Assembly: GCA_035474375.1 (NCBI GenBank)
Contig: DATINJ010000333.1
Span: forward strand, 1 to 64,000
From: JANNPJ01 sp035474375
Lineage (GTDB): Bacteria; Actinomycetota; Actinomycetes; Actinomycetales; Kineosporiaceae
Direction of reading: 5' to 3'
DNA length: 64,000 bases
A program made the translations under genes and the position numbers. Of the stretch, positions 25,871-34,602 are shown one piece after another. Below the pieces are notes generated by a model. It made no database searches and was not told where the DNA came from. It saw nothing but the letters and a program-made list of their open reading frames with translations. Each line of letters opens with the position of its first letter. Position 1 is the first letter of the stretch.

Positions 25871-26881
25871 TCAGACTGGGCCCTGCTCAGACCCAGGGGC
25901 CACTCGGCCGAGACCACGATATGCCTCTTGAGCGGTTCGCCCGTGATGGACGACGGCGTTCACCTCGGCGCAGATCGGCATCGGCACCGCGAGCCGCTCG
26001 GACAGGTTCATCACTACCCGGCAGGTCTTGATGCCTTCTGCCACCATGCTCATTTCGTCGGTGATCTGCTCGACCGTGCGCCCTGCGGCCAGCAGTTCGC
26101 CGACGCGACGATTACGGCTGAGCGGGCTGATGCAGGTGGCCATCAGGTCGCCGAGCCCGGTCAGACCGGAGAAGGTCTGCGGGTCACCGCCCATCGCGGT
26201 ACCCAGTCGGGAGAGCTCGGCCAGACCTCGGCTGATCACCATGGCCCGGGTGTTGTCCCCGACGCCAAGTCCGATGCCGATGCCGGCAGCGATCGCAATC
26301 ACGTTCTTCAATGCACCACCGATCTCGCACCCGAGCACGTCGTCGCTGCGGTAGACCCGGAAGGCCGGGCGGGCGAAAATACCCTGCAGCGACCGGGCGA
26401 CATGCTCGTCCGGCATCGCGATGACCGTCGCCGCTGCATATCCGGCGAGCACCTCGCGGGCCAGATTAGGACCGGCCAGCACCCCGGCCGGGTGCCCGGG
26501 AAGGATCTCCTCGATCACCTGGGTCATCCGCAGATCCGTCTCCTGCTCCAGCCCTTTGGTCAGGCTGACCACCGGAATCCACGGCCGGACGAACGATGCG
26601 GCTTCGACCAGAACATCCCGAAACCCGTGCGACGGGACACCGACCACCAGCACATCCGCGTCCCAGACCGCCTTCTCCAGGTCGGACGTCGCGACCAGAC
26701 GCTCGGGTAATTCCAGATCTGGCAGGTACCGGCTGTTTCGGTGTCGCTGGTTGATCTCCTCGGCGACGGCGGAGGCGCGCGACCAGATCGTTGTCGGGGC
26801 GTTGCCGGCGGCCAGCGAGGCGACCGTCGTGCCCCAGGAACCGGCGCCGAGCACCGCTACTTTCACCGGCCGCTGGGTCAT
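25871..26881 (-). CDS. gpsA: NAD(P)H-dependent glycerol-3-phosphate dehydrogenase
   Basis: A 336-residue GpsA. The N-terminal Rossmann motif is VAVLGAGSWGTTVAS. Conserved blocks are VSLTKGLE, LAGPNLAREV and the catalytic Lys region GGALKNVIAIAAGIGIGLG, followed by GLTGLGDLMATC. It makes sn-glycerol-3-phosphate for phospholipid synthesis. The ATG at 26881 is used because the family begins right there, although the Shine-Dalgarno is weak. Codons upstream of it encode nothing family-like. Confidence 0.92.
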   Translation of the reverse strand: MTQRPVKVAVLGAGSWGTTVASLAAGNAPTTIWSRASAVAEEINQRHRNSRYLPDLELPERLVATSDLEKAVWDADVLVVGVPSHGFRDVLVEAASFVRPWIPVVSLTKGLEQETDLRMTQVIEEILPGHPAGVLAGPNLAREVLAGYAAATVIAMPDEHVARSLQGIFARPAFRVYRSDDVLGCEIGGALKNVIAIAAGIGIGLGVGDNTRAMVISRGLAELSRLGTAMGGDPQTFSGLTGLGDLMATCISPLSRNRRVGELLAAGRTVEQITDEMSMVAEGIKTCRVVMNLSERLAVPMPICAEVNAVVHHGRTAQEAYRGLGRVAPGSEQGPV

Positions 26882-27036
26882 CGGAGGCCGACCGTCATCG
26901 GAAACCCGCAGTTCTGGGTCACGGCAACTCCCGTTGGTTCCTGCATCGGCTTGGTTCCCGCATCGGCCGACAACGACCGACCACGGGGCATCGAGCACCG
27001 CAGTCTAGCCATCGCCGTCCAGCGATGAAGCGGTGC

Positions 27037-27066
27037 TTTTCCACAATTGTTTTCCACATATCCACA
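27037..27066. promoter_or_regulatory. Cluster of DnaA-box-like 9-mers
   Basis: TTTTCCACA at 27037-27045 and 27050-27058 and ATATCCACA at 27058-27066, in a locally AT-richer patch 50 nt before the DUF222 gene. Each differs from TTATCCACA by one or two bases. A replication or DnaA-regulatory role is only a guess. Confidence 0.3.
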
Positions 27067-27117
27067 GGCTGTTTTTTGCTGATTGACTGGCGCGGTCATC
27101 TCAGTAGCCTCGAACAC

Positions 27118-28776
27118 ATGAGCGAACAATTTCAATCTTCTGACCCCCGCGTCGGCCCCGGCATCAGTGACTCCGGTAACGGTCATGCCGGTCATACCGC
27201 GATCATCTCTCTGCCCGCCCCCAGACCCGAACCCGATCCGAGTGATCACGTCGCGGGTTCGACGCCGGGCCCCGAACCTGGGCCGCTACCTCTTCCCACG
27301 GCGATGTCGGTGGTCTCCTCGGGAATCGCGCTCGCGGCTGCCGAAGCCGGCGTCTCGCACCTGAGCGACTATCACCTGCTCGGCGATCTCGGGCGAACCG
27401 CAGGCATCCAGGGCGCCTGGTATGCCCACCGGCTCAAGCTGATCGCCGAGCTCTACCACCGCCCGATAATGCTCTCCGCGACGCGAGAGCCGGGATCCCG
27501 GCGTAAGGCACTGTCTGCGGCAGACCTGACGGTGGCTGAGATCGCCCCTCAACTGCACCTCGGTGAGGACGCCGCCCGACGGTTGCTGTCTCGAGCCCTC
27601 ACCCTCACCTCCAGGTTGCCCGCCACGCTGGCCCTGCTGGCAGACGGGCAACTGGATGAGGACCGGGCCAACGCGATGGAAGATCTGGTCGGGAAGATGG
27701 CCGCCTGGGCGTACGAAAGCGTGCTGGAAGACGACGGGTCTCCCCGCTTGGCCGAGCACGCCGCGACCGCGCTGGCCGGGATGGTCGAGAGTCGGGTCTT
27801 GAAGCGGGCCCCGAGTCAACGCACCGACCTTCTGCGCAACTCCACCCGCACCGCGATCGCCCGGATCGCGCCGGCCTACGCCGCGACGCTGAACCGACAT
27901 GCCACCGCCGGCCGGAACGTTTTCGTCACCCACCGCAAGCAAGATGAGCAGATGGGCTTCCTCGGCGCCCACCTCTCGATCGTCGAAGCGAAGGCCTGCT
28001 TCGCCGCGCTGGATACTCGGGCTCGGGCCTTGCGCCACCTCGGCGACCTGCGCACCCTCGACCAGTTGCGAGCTGATGCCTTGGTCGAGGCCATTCTCAA
28101 CCCCAGCCCAATTGCTCAAGCCACCACCGCCACCCGTGCCCGCACCGGGTCGGCTACATCTAGAGACGTTGCCCGCGGTGTCAGCGCCCACGTTCAGGTG
28201 ACCGTGAGTTTGGAAACCCTGATTGGCTTGCGGGACGACCCGGGCCACCTCACCGGATACGGCGCCCTGACCGCCGAAGTTGCCCGTGCCGTGGCGTTCA
28301 CCCCTGGATCCACCTGGCGGCGCCTGATTACCGACCCCCTGTCGGGCACCCTGCTGGACTACGGCCGCACCCGGTACAAGGCCCCCGGGGCACTGGCCGA
28401 CCATGTCATCGCTCGCGACGTCACCTGCTCGCATCCCGGTTGCACCCGCCCAGCCGAGAACTGCGATCTGGATCATCTACTGCCATTCCCGCTCGGCGCC
28501 ACCTGCGAGTGCAACCTCCGCCCTCGCTGTCGCCGCCACCACCGGCTCAAGCATGAAACACCTTGGAAGGTAACTACTTCTTCCGATCCAGATGATCCGG
28601 ACGGCACCCTGATCAGCACCAGTCCGACCGGCCACACTTACCGGACCCACCGACCAACATTCACCGAACCCACAGCCGCCGAGCCCAAACCACCGGCCAC
28701 CCAGCCCAGTCCATCCACACCGCCTGGTCCAGCCGGGCTCCAGGCCAGCGACCGCTCCGGAGCAGACAGCGAATGA
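27118..28776 (+). CDS. DUF222/HNH endonuclease domain protein (REP13E12 type)
   Basis: A 552-residue protein of the actinobacterial 13E12/DUF222 family. The central DUF222 region (about 75-430) includes VQVTVSLETLIGLRD. A C-terminal HNH nuclease domain has CSHPGCTRPAENCDLDHLLP and CRRHHRLKHETPW, with zinc cysteines and the catalytic His in DLDH. The ends are Pro/Thr-rich and disordered. These proteins occur in many copies per genome and are linked to REP13E12 repeats, a target of phage integration in Mycobacterium; the activity is unproven. ATG at 27118 follows CGAACAC with no clear ribosome site. No flanking direct repeats or target-site duplications are obvious. Confidence 0.85.
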   Translation: MSEQFQSSDPRVGPGISDSGNGHAGHTAIISLPAPRPEPDPSDHVAGSTPGPEPGPLPLPTAMSVVSSGIALAAAEAGVSHLSDYHLLGDLGRTAGIQGAWYAHRLKLIAELYHRPIMLSATREPGSRRKALSAADLTVAEIAPQLHLGEDAARRLLSRALTLTSRLPATLALLADGQLDEDRANAMEDLVGKMAAWAYESVLEDDGSPRLAEHAATALAGMVESRVLKRAPSQRTDLLRNSTRTAIARIAPAYAATLNRHATAGRNVFVTHRKQDEQMGFLGAHLSIVEAKACFAALDTRARALRHLGDLRTLDQLRADALVEAILNPSPIAQATTATRARTGSATSRDVARGVSAHVQVTVSLETLIGLRDDPGHLTGYGALTAEVARAVAFTPGSTWRRLITDPLSGTLLDYGRTRYKAPGALADHVIARDVTCSHPGCTRPAENCDLDHLLPFPLGATCECNLRPRCRRHHRLKHETPWKVTTSSDPDDPDGTLISTSPTGHTYRTHRPTFTEPTAAEPKPPATQPSPSTPPGPAGLQASDRSGADSE

Positions 28777-28831
28777 AGAGCCACCGTTCTGAGCGGCAAC
28801 CGGGCTGCTGGACTCGGACTAACGTGGTGCC

Positions 28832-29815
28832 GTGCCTGACTCCCTGGTGACCTATCTGCTGTTCCTGGCGAAGTCCGTGACCGTCGTCCTGCTGATCGGC
28901 GGACTGCTGATTCTGATCGGGCTGCTCTCCCGGCGCGGTCGACCACAGTCCCGGCTCAAGGTGAAGGACATCGGCGAGCGCTATGACGACCTGGCTCGAA
29001 CGCTGCGCGCCACCGTGCTGCCGAAGGCTGAGTTCAAAGCCGCGATCAAGGCGGAGAAATCGCGGAAGAAGGAACTCAAGACCGGGATCGGTTCGGCCAG
29101 ACCGCGGGTGTTCGTCCTTGACTTCCACGGCGATCTGCGAGCGTCACGGGTTTCTGGTCTACGCGAGGAGGTGACGGCCATCCTCACCCTCGCCACCCCG
29201 GCCGACGAAGTGGTGGTCCGGCTGGAGAACCCTGGTGGGACGGTCAACGATCAAGGGTTGGCGGCATCCCAACTTCTGCGTGTACGCAGGCGTGGGGTGC
29301 CACTCACGGTCTGTGTCGACACCGTGGCGGCCAGCGGCGGATACATGATGGCCTGCGTGGCAAGCCGGATCGTCGCGGCACCGTTTGCGGTTGTCGGGTC
29401 GATCGGGGTGGTCGCCCAGGTACCGAACTTCTACCGACTGCTCGATCGTGTCGGTGTGGACGTCGAACAGTTCACCGGTGGCGAATTCAAGCGGACGGTG
29501 ACGATGTTTGGCGAGACCACGGACGCCGACCGAGCGAAACTCGCTGAGCAGATCCATGAAACACACGATTTGTTCAAGAGTTTCGTCGCTGAGCACCGAC
29601 CCCAGGTCGACCTTACCCAGGTCGCCACCGGCGAGTACTGGTACGGCACCAAGGCACTCGAATTGAACCTGGTCGACGAACTGTCTACCAGTGATGACTA
29701 CCTGCTGGCGGCCCGTGATCGAGCAGACTTGTTCGAGGTGGAGTACTCGGTGCCGTTGTCCAGGATCCGGCAACTCACGTCAGCCATGCAGTCGATGGTT
29801 GGACGCCGCCCCTGA
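28832..29815 (+). CDS. S49-family (SohB-like) membrane peptidase
   Basis: A 327-residue signal-peptide-peptidase-like protease. One N-terminal membrane helix (about 8-32) is followed by a charged linker and the ClpP-fold domain. The catalytic Ser is S168 in DTVAASGGYMMAC and the general base Lys is K220 in GGEFKR, giving the Ser-Lys dyad of SohB. ENPGGTV forms the oxyanion region. It should cleave membrane-embedded or secreted peptide remnants. The start is GTG at 28832. It is alone on the plus strand between the DUF222 and siderophore-interacting genes. Confidence 0.85.
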   Translation: MPDSLVTYLLFLAKSVTVVLLIGGLLILIGLLSRRGRPQSRLKVKDIGERYDDLARTLRATVLPKAEFKAAIKAEKSRKKELKTGIGSARPRVFVLDFHGDLRASRVSGLREEVTAILTLATPADEVVVRLENPGGTVNDQGLAASQLLRVRRRGVPLTVCVDTVAASGGYMMACVASRIVAAPFAVVGSIGVVAQVPNFYRLLDRVGVDVEQFTGGEFKRTVTMFGETTDADRAKLAEQIHETHDLFKSFVAEHRPQVDLTQVATGEYWYGTKALELNLVDELSTSDDYLLAARDRADLFEVEYSVPLSRIRQLTSAMQSMVGRRP

Positions 29816-29846
29816 TCTACTGGAGGCCGTCCGCCGTCCGTTTAAG

Positions 29847-29865
29847 TTAGGGTAGCCTAACCAAC
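29847..29865 (+). promoter_or_regulatory. IdeR/DtxR-type iron box
   Basis: TTAGGGTAGCCTAACCAAC matches the DtxR consensus TTAGGTTAGSCTAACCTAA at 16 of 19 positions. It ends one base before the first ATG of the siderophore-interacting gene, predicting repression when iron is sufficient. Confidence 0.75.
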
Positions 29866-29866
29866 G

Positions 29867-30814
29867 ATGGATGGGACGTCGATGCCCGCGGAACCCGCGT
29901 ACCTTCTTTTTCAGGTCCAGGTCCGGGCCGTGACCCGGCTGACGCCGACCTTCGTGCGAGTCACCTTTACCGGTGCGCAGCTCGATCAATTCGCGGACCA
30001 CGGCGACGACCAGCGGATCAACCTGGTGCTGCCGGGACCGGACGGCGAACCGCTGCGGCCTGCTGACGTCGACGACTGGTACTCGCACTGGCTGAAGTTG
30101 CCGGAAGAGCGACGCAACCCGCTACGGACCTACACCGTGCGCCGGGTCCGGGCGGAGCAGCGGGAGGTGGACGTGGACTTCGCACTCCACGGTGACGGCG
30201 GGCCCGCCTCCCGCTGGGCTGGTTCGGTCGCGGTCGGCGACGCCGCGCAGCTAGCCGGACCCAATCTCCGACATGCCGGCCCGACCCGAGCGACCGGCTG
30301 GAATCCGCCACTCGGCGATCCCACCTTGCTCATCGTTGGGGACGAAACCGCCCTACCTGCGGTCGCCTCGATTCTCGAGGGCTTGCCGGCCAGTGCTCGC
30401 GGAACGGTCTTGCTCGAGGTACCCGAACCCGGCGACGTGCTACCGCTGACCGCACCGGCCGGCGTCCCGGTGGAATGGCTGCCCCGAAGCGGTGCCGAGC
30501 ATGGCGTCCTGCTGGCGGCGGCCGTGCGCCAGGCGGCTGCTGAGATGCTCGGCGGCGCCTCCCAGCCCGTCGAGCCCGTCGAGCCCGGTGAGCCCGGTGA
30601 GGCGGAGTCCTTCGACGAAGTCCCGGATGAGCTCTGGGACGTGCCCGAGCCAGACGATCAGCCGAGTTCTACCGCCGTCTATGCCTGGTTAGCAGGCGAA
30701 GCCGGGTGTATCACCGGGCTCCGCCGTCACCTGGTCAAGGAACTCGGAATGGATCGCCGATCGGTGGCTTTCATGGGTTACTGGCGCGAGGGTGTGGCCC
30801 GAAACAACTCGTGA
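29867..30814 (+). CDS. Siderophore-interacting protein (ferric-siderophore reductase)
   Basis: A 315-residue SIP-family flavoreductase. The FAD-binding domain has PLRTYTVRR (RxYT motif) and GPASRWAGSVAVGD. The NAD(P)H part has LLIVGDETALPAVASILE and a C-terminal YAWLAGEAGCITGLRRHL with WREG. It should release iron from imported siderophores by reduction in the cytoplasm. An acidic Pro/Glu insert with repeated PVEPVEPGEPGE lies near residue 235. In-frame ATGs at 29867, 29871-frame neighbours and 29882 are close. The iron box ends one base before 29867, so either the mRNA is leaderless or the start is 29882 (MPAEPAYLLFQ). Its stop abuts the convergent toxin-like gene stop. Confidence 0.85.
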   Translation: MDGTSMPAEPAYLLFQVQVRAVTRLTPTFVRVTFTGAQLDQFADHGDDQRINLVLPGPDGEPLRPADVDDWYSHWLKLPEERRNPLRTYTVRRVRAEQREVDVDFALHGDGGPASRWAGSVAVGDAAQLAGPNLRHAGPTRATGWNPPLGDPTLLIVGDETALPAVASILEGLPASARGTVLLEVPEPGDVLPLTAPAGVPVEWLPRSGAEHGVLLAAAVRQAAAEMLGGASQPVEPVEPGEPGEAESFDEVPDELWDVPEPDDQPSSTAVYAWLAGEAGCITGLRRHLVKELGMDRRSVAFMGYWREGVARNNS

Positions 30815-31378
30815 CTACCAACGGTTGGCGCGGCGGACGGCAACGGCGACTCGGTCGAAGGTGGCCCGATCGAGGGCGCCGCCCTCGCGCCGGACATCCT
30901 GCGGGTTGAGCTGCAGGATCCGATCCAGCCGCACCTCGCTCGGCCGGTTCTGCCGGTCCCAGCTACCGGTGCCGACGTCCAACCAGGATCGCCCCTGCCT
31001 GGTCTCCCGATCGTGATCACGGTCGTGGTCCTTACTGGTCAACATCAGTCCTAGCAGCTTGTCCCGATGCTGGGCGATCACCAGCACCGGGCGGTCCTTA
31101 CCCTGGCTGTGGTCCTCCTCGAACGGCACCCAGGCCCACACCACCTCGCCAGGGTCCGGGCGGCCGTCGTTCGAGGGAGCGTACCGAAGCTTCGCTTTGC
31201 CGGTGAAGTCACCGACGTAGGCGCCGTTCTCCCCCGCTGAGACGCTCCGTGGCACCGACGCGCTCCGTGGAACTGAGGCACCCCGTCGAACGCGCGTCGG
31301 GACACCGCTTGGACCGCCTGCTGAGGAACCCCGGCCGAATATCCGCGAGAGCGCTGCCCAGAATCTGTTGCTGATCAC
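30815..31378 (-). CDS. PemK/MazF-like toxin-fold protein
   Basis: A 187-residue protein whose C-terminal two-thirds match the PemK/MazF family: PGEVVWAWVPFEE, GKDRPVLVIAQ, WLDVGTGSWD and PSEVRLDRILQLNP. The first 65 residues are a basic Ser/Pro/Arg-rich extension with a repeated ASVPRS motif, absent from classic MazF. No small antitoxin gene adjoins either side, so a classic toxin-antitoxin pair is not supported. RNase activity is possible. It is convergent with and abuts the siderophore-interacting gene. Confidence 0.75.
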   Translation of the reverse strand: MISNRFWAALSRIFGRGSSAGGPSGVPTRVRRGASVPRSASVPRSVSAGENGAYVGDFTGKAKLRYAPSNDGRPDPGEVVWAWVPFEEDHSQGKDRPVLVIAQHRDKLLGLMLTSKDHDRDHDRETRQGRSWLDVGTGSWDRQNRPSEVRLDRILQLNPQDVRREGGALDRATFDRVAVAVRRANRW

Positions 31379-31420
31379 CCGTGGACCCTACGGCCATCAC
31401 GACCACCCCTTGGCCGCCGG

Positions 31421-32158
31421 TCAGAACATCCGTGGCAACAAGGCCCGTTCGGCCAGCATCCAGGTGGCAGAGGTGAGCAGGTAGAGCGACACCGCGAACG
31501 GCACCACCGCGACCGCGGCGACGGTCCCGAACGGCAACACCCGGGCGAGCAGCAGTTGCACCGGGGCGATCTCGCCGATCGCGGCCGACCGCAGCCGCCG
31601 CACCTGCTGACGTGCCGAGGCATACGCCACCAGCAGCATTGCCGAGACCAGCAGACCAGCGAGCAGCGTCGGCGTGCCGAGCAGGCCGGTGGTCAACACC
31701 AGGCCGGGCAGATGCGCGGCCAGCGGGGCACCCAGCAGATTGGCGGTCAGCACCGCATTCGGTCCTCCACCGATCAGCGGAAGTTTGCAGAGCCGGTAGA
31801 TGACGAACAGCGCCGGCCCTTGCGCCAGAGCCGGCAGTATCCCGGCGAACGGGCTGATCCCGGCCGCGCGATGAGCCGCCTGCAGCTCACGAACCAGCCG
31901 GGCCGGGTCCGCGGAATGCCTGGACCGCAGCCGCGCAAGCTCCGGCGCGAGCGCCTGGCGGGCGCGCTCGGCTCGCAGCACCGCGACCGCCAGCGGCAGC
32001 AGGCAGGCTCGGACGATGACCGTGACCAGTACCAAGGCGACCGCGACATCGGCGCTGCCGAGCACCGGGTGCAGGTCGGCGGCGAGCGCGGTCAGGCCGG
32101 TGTGGACCAGAACCACGGCCGGGTCGAACAACGAGAACACCAACGAGAACAGGGACAT
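31421..32158 (-). CDS. YidC/Oxa1-family membrane insertase paralogue
   Basis: A 245-residue YidC/Oxa1-fold membrane protein with about five helices. Hallmarks are VTVIVRACLLPLAVAVLRAERARQ with the conserved Arg in the groove helix, LARLRSRH, LVRELQAAHRAAGISPFAGILPALAQGP and the last two hydrophobic helices. It lacks the basic C-terminal tail of the main chromosomal YidC and is far from rnpA/rpmH, so it is an extra copy. It probably helps insert selected membrane proteins. It follows the small two-helix gene by 67 nt in the same direction. Confidence 0.82.
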   Translation of the reverse strand: MSLFSLVFSLFDPAVVLVHTGLTALAADLHPVLGSADVAVALVLVTVIVRACLLPLAVAVLRAERARQALAPELARLRSRHSADPARLVRELQAAHRAAGISPFAGILPALAQGPALFVIYRLCKLPLIGGGPNAVLTANLLGAPLAAHLPGLVLTTGLLGTPTLLAGLLVSAMLLVAYASARQQVRRLRSAAIGEIAPVQLLLARVLPFGTVAAVAVVPFAVSLYLLTSATWMLAERALLPRMF

Positions 32159-32225
32159 CTGAGCCTCCGGGTACGCGACAGCAGGACGACGATCCGTCTG
32201 CGCGCACCCGCCCCTGTTCAGCCGT

Positions 32226-32537
32226 TCAGGCGAGGTACGCGCGGCAGGCGCGTCCGGGGGCTCGGGGCATCGGCCGACCGGGGGCGTCGGGGGCCAGTCG
32301 GGAGAGGACGGGCGGGCCCGACGTGGCAGGCCCGATCACCGAACCTGCCGCTGTGGACAGCCTGAGGACGACGATCCTCGCCCGCTGAGCGCAGAGCGAC
32401 AGCAAGATCGCCGTCGCGATCAGAGTCGCAGCTTCCCAGCCGTTGGGTAGGCGGCTCAGCGCCAGCATCGAGGTCGGCAGCGCGAGCGTCAGCAGAAACA
32501 GAGTGATCCCTGCCCATACCTGTCGACGCCCGGCCAT
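32226..32537 (-). CDS. Small two-helix membrane protein (possibly DUF6412)
   Basis: A 103-residue protein starting MAGRRQVWAGITLFLL. It has two membrane helices (about 9-27 and 35-51) and a Pro/Arg/Ala-rich tail. Small proteins of this shape (DUF6412) sit next to YidC paralogues in other actinobacteria, which supports the frame chosen here over an overlapping frame at 32218-32517. Family assignment is from memory and uncertain. The start is ATG at 32537, divergent from the SDR gene at 32584 by only 46 nt. Confidence 0.55.
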   Translation of the reverse strand: MAGRRQVWAGITLFLLTLALPTSMLALSRLPNGWEAATLIATAILLSLCAQRARIVVLRLSTAAGSVIGPATSGPPVLSRLAPDAPGRPMPRAPGRACRAYLA

Positions 32538-32583
32538 GGCAGTAATACTGGCACGACCACCCGGCGGTGTGAGGAGTACGAAC

Positions 32584-33351
32584 ATGGCAGTACTGGACGC
32601 CTTTGACCTGACCGGTCGGGTCTGCGTCGTCACTGGCGCGAACCGGGGTATCGGCCGGGCGCTTTCCGTTGCCCTGGCGGAGGCCGGTGGTGACCTCGCG
32701 CTGCTGGTCCGGCGGCCGGAGTCGGCCGAGTCATTGCTCAAGGAACTGCGAGCGCTCAACGTCCGAGCCGAGGTGTTCGCTGCCGATGTCGTTGACGGCG
32801 CAGCCGTGCGGCAGGCCGCAGACCAGATCGTCGAGGTGTTCGGTGGCGTCGACGTCCTGGTAAACAACGCGGGAACGTGCATCCATCGACCCGCTCTGGA
32901 AGTCACCGAGGAAGAGTTCCGGACGGTGATGGAGGTCAACGTCACCGGTGTCTGGAACTGCTGCCAGGCATTCGGCCGGCTCATGGTGGCCGCCGGGCGG
33001 GGCTCCATCATCAACATCGGCTCGATCTCGGCGCTGATCGTGAACCGACCGCAGTGGCAGCCCGCGTACAACGCCTCCAAGGCCGCCGTCCATCAGCTGA
33101 CCAAATCGTTGGCGGCCGAATGGGGAGCAACCGGAGTGCGGGTGAACGCCCTGGCCCCGGGCTACGTGAAGACCGAAATGGCGCCGGTGGACGAGCCGCA
33201 GTTCAGGCAGCACTGGATCGACGACGTACCGATGCAGCGGTACGCCACCCCCGAAGAGCTCGGGCCTAGCCTGATCTACCTGGCCAGCGCCGCATCGTCG
33301 TTCGTGACCGGCTCGGTGCTGGTGACCGACGGCGGGTACACGGCGTTCTGA
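32584..33351 (+). CDS. SDR-family oxidoreductase
   Basis: A 255-residue classical short-chain dehydrogenase. The cofactor motif is TGANRGIG (17-24), then NNAG (94-97), with catalytic S147/S149 region, Y162 and K166 in AYNASK. The C-terminal YLASAASSFVTGSVLVTDGG is typical. It resembles gluconate 5-dehydrogenase or 3-oxoacyl-ACP-reductase-like enzymes; the substrate is not predictable. The ATG at 32584 has GAGGAG upstream. The frame open before it belongs to the antisense of the divergent membrane gene. Confidence 0.87.
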   Translation: MAVLDAFDLTGRVCVVTGANRGIGRALSVALAEAGGDLALLVRRPESAESLLKELRALNVRAEVFAADVVDGAAVRQAADQIVEVFGGVDVLVNNAGTCIHRPALEVTEEEFRTVMEVNVTGVWNCCQAFGRLMVAAGRGSIINIGSISALIVNRPQWQPAYNASKAAVHQLTKSLAAEWGATGVRVNALAPGYVKTEMAPVDEPQFRQHWIDDVPMQRYATPEELGPSLIYLASAASSFVTGSVLVTDGGYTAF

Positions 33352-33369
33352 TTCGGATGATCCCCGACG

Positions 33370-34134
33370 TCAGCTGTCCTGCTCGGTGGGGCGGATCAGA
33401 ATTTCGTTGATCGCCACGTGCCGGGGCCGGGTGACGATGTAGCTCACGGCATCGGAGATGTCCTCGGCCTGCAGTCGGTCCATGTTCCCGAACCGCTGGC
33501 TCATGCTCTCCTGGATCTCCGGCCGATTGTGGGTTCGCAGTTCAGTGTCGGTTGCGCCGGGCTCGATCAGGGAAACCCGAAGGTGCTTTGCCGTCACCTC
33601 AAGCCGGAGCGCTTCGCTGAAAGCTCCCACGGCATGCTTCGTCGCGTTGTAGACACCGCTGCCCTTGCGGACCACACGGCCCGCCACCGAACTGATGTTC
33701 ACCAGGTCAGCGACCCGCCGAGGGCTGTCATCCGCAGCTTTGAGCAAATGCGGAACGGAAGCATGGGCGACATACATCAGCCCGAGCAGGTTGAGGTTGA
33801 CCATCCGCTGCCACTCGGCGATATCGGCGTCCACGATCGGGCCGAGGAGCATCAGCCCGGCGTTGTTCACCACCGTGTCCAGCCGGCCGAATTCGGCGGC
33901 GGCAGCTGCCACGGCGTCCCGGGCCTGCACCTCGTCAGTGACATCGGCCGTGATGGCGTGGGCTCGACCACCGGAATCCGTAATTGTCTGCTGGAGTGCC
34001 GTCAGACGCTCGGTTCGGCGAGCCACAAGCACCACCGCAGCGCCCTCGGCGGCCAGGGCGAGCGCTGACGCCTCACCGATTCCGCTGGAGGCGCCCGTCA
34101 CCAAGGCCACCGTGCCGTCGAGCCGTGTCGTCAT
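33370..34134 (-). CDS. SDR-family NADP(H) oxidoreductase (YdfG-like)
   Basis: A 254-residue classical SDR. TGASSGIG at 13-20, NNAG at 90-93, Ser in NISSVAG, Y162 and K166 in VYNATKHA. The sequence style (RRTERLTALQQ, SLIEPGATDTELR) resembles YdfG/serine-3-dehydrogenase-like enzymes. Substrate unknown. Its ATG overlaps the stop of the upstream SnoaL-like gene as ATGA, so the two are a translationally coupled pair. It is convergent with the other SDR, 18 nt apart. Confidence 0.87.
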   Translation of the reverse strand: MTTRLDGTVALVTGASSGIGEASALALAAEGAAVVLVARRTERLTALQQTITDSGGRAHAITADVTDEVQARDAVAAAAAEFGRLDTVVNNAGLMLLGPIVDADIAEWQRMVNLNLLGLMYVAHASVPHLLKAADDSPRRVADLVNISSVAGRVVRKGSGVYNATKHAVGAFSEALRLEVTAKHLRVSLIEPGATDTELRTHNRPEIQESMSQRFGNMDRLQAEDISDAVSYIVTRPRHVAINEILIRPTEQDS

Positions 34135-34568
34135 GATGCTCCCACCGTCGGTTTTAGCGCGACCTTATCCAGACCGGCGAGCAGGCCCAATTCGTCCGAC
34201 ACCACGACGACGTTGCTGATCCGCCCAGCCGAAAAGGTGAGGACGTCGATCGTCCGGATCTTTACCTCTTTGCCGGTGGGTGCGACCTCGCCAAGGGCGG
34301 TCGGCAGCGGCCCGACGTGTCTGCCCGTCATGAGGAAAGCGATCACCAGCCGGTTCGGTGTTTCTATCCGTTCCAGCAACTGATGGCCGAGCCCTTCGAA
34401 GGCCCGATTCAGTGAGCGGGCGCGGGCCGCCAGATCGGCACAAGTGAAAGGCGTTCCATTGACCACAACCGGGTCGGTGTAGAACTCCGCGAACGCGCGC
34501 TCCGCATCTTCGTCGGCGGCCGGAGGGCCTTGCCAGAGCGCCATCAGCGCTTGCACCACGTCTGCCAT
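34131..34568 (-). CDS. SnoaL/NTF2-like ester-cyclase-fold protein
   Basis: A 145-residue cone-barrel protein of the NTF2/SnoaL superfamily, with an N-terminal helix (VVQALMALWQG), then FAEFYTDPVVVNGTPF, LAARARSLNRAFEGL and VIAFLMTGRHVGPL. Members act as small isomerases, cyclases or ligand binders. Coupling to a downstream SDR by a 4-nt overlap suggests that the two act on one substrate. The ATG at 34568 gives the family-length protein; the longer frame above it has no domain content. Confidence 0.72.
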   Translation of the reverse strand: MADVVQALMALWQGPPAADEDAERAFAEFYTDPVVVNGTPFTCADLAARARSLNRAFEGLGHQLLERIETPNRLVIAFLMTGRHVGPLPTALGEVAPTGKEVKIRTIDVLTFSAGRISNVVVVSDELGLLAGLDKVALKPTVGAS

Positions 34569-34602
34569 GCCCGGATTATCAATCCGGCGGCGATCAAGCG
34601 CA

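Noticed and set aside
27118..28776. DUF222/HNH gene as part of an integrated element with clear ends
   Set aside because: No direct repeats, integrase or tRNA target were seen around it.
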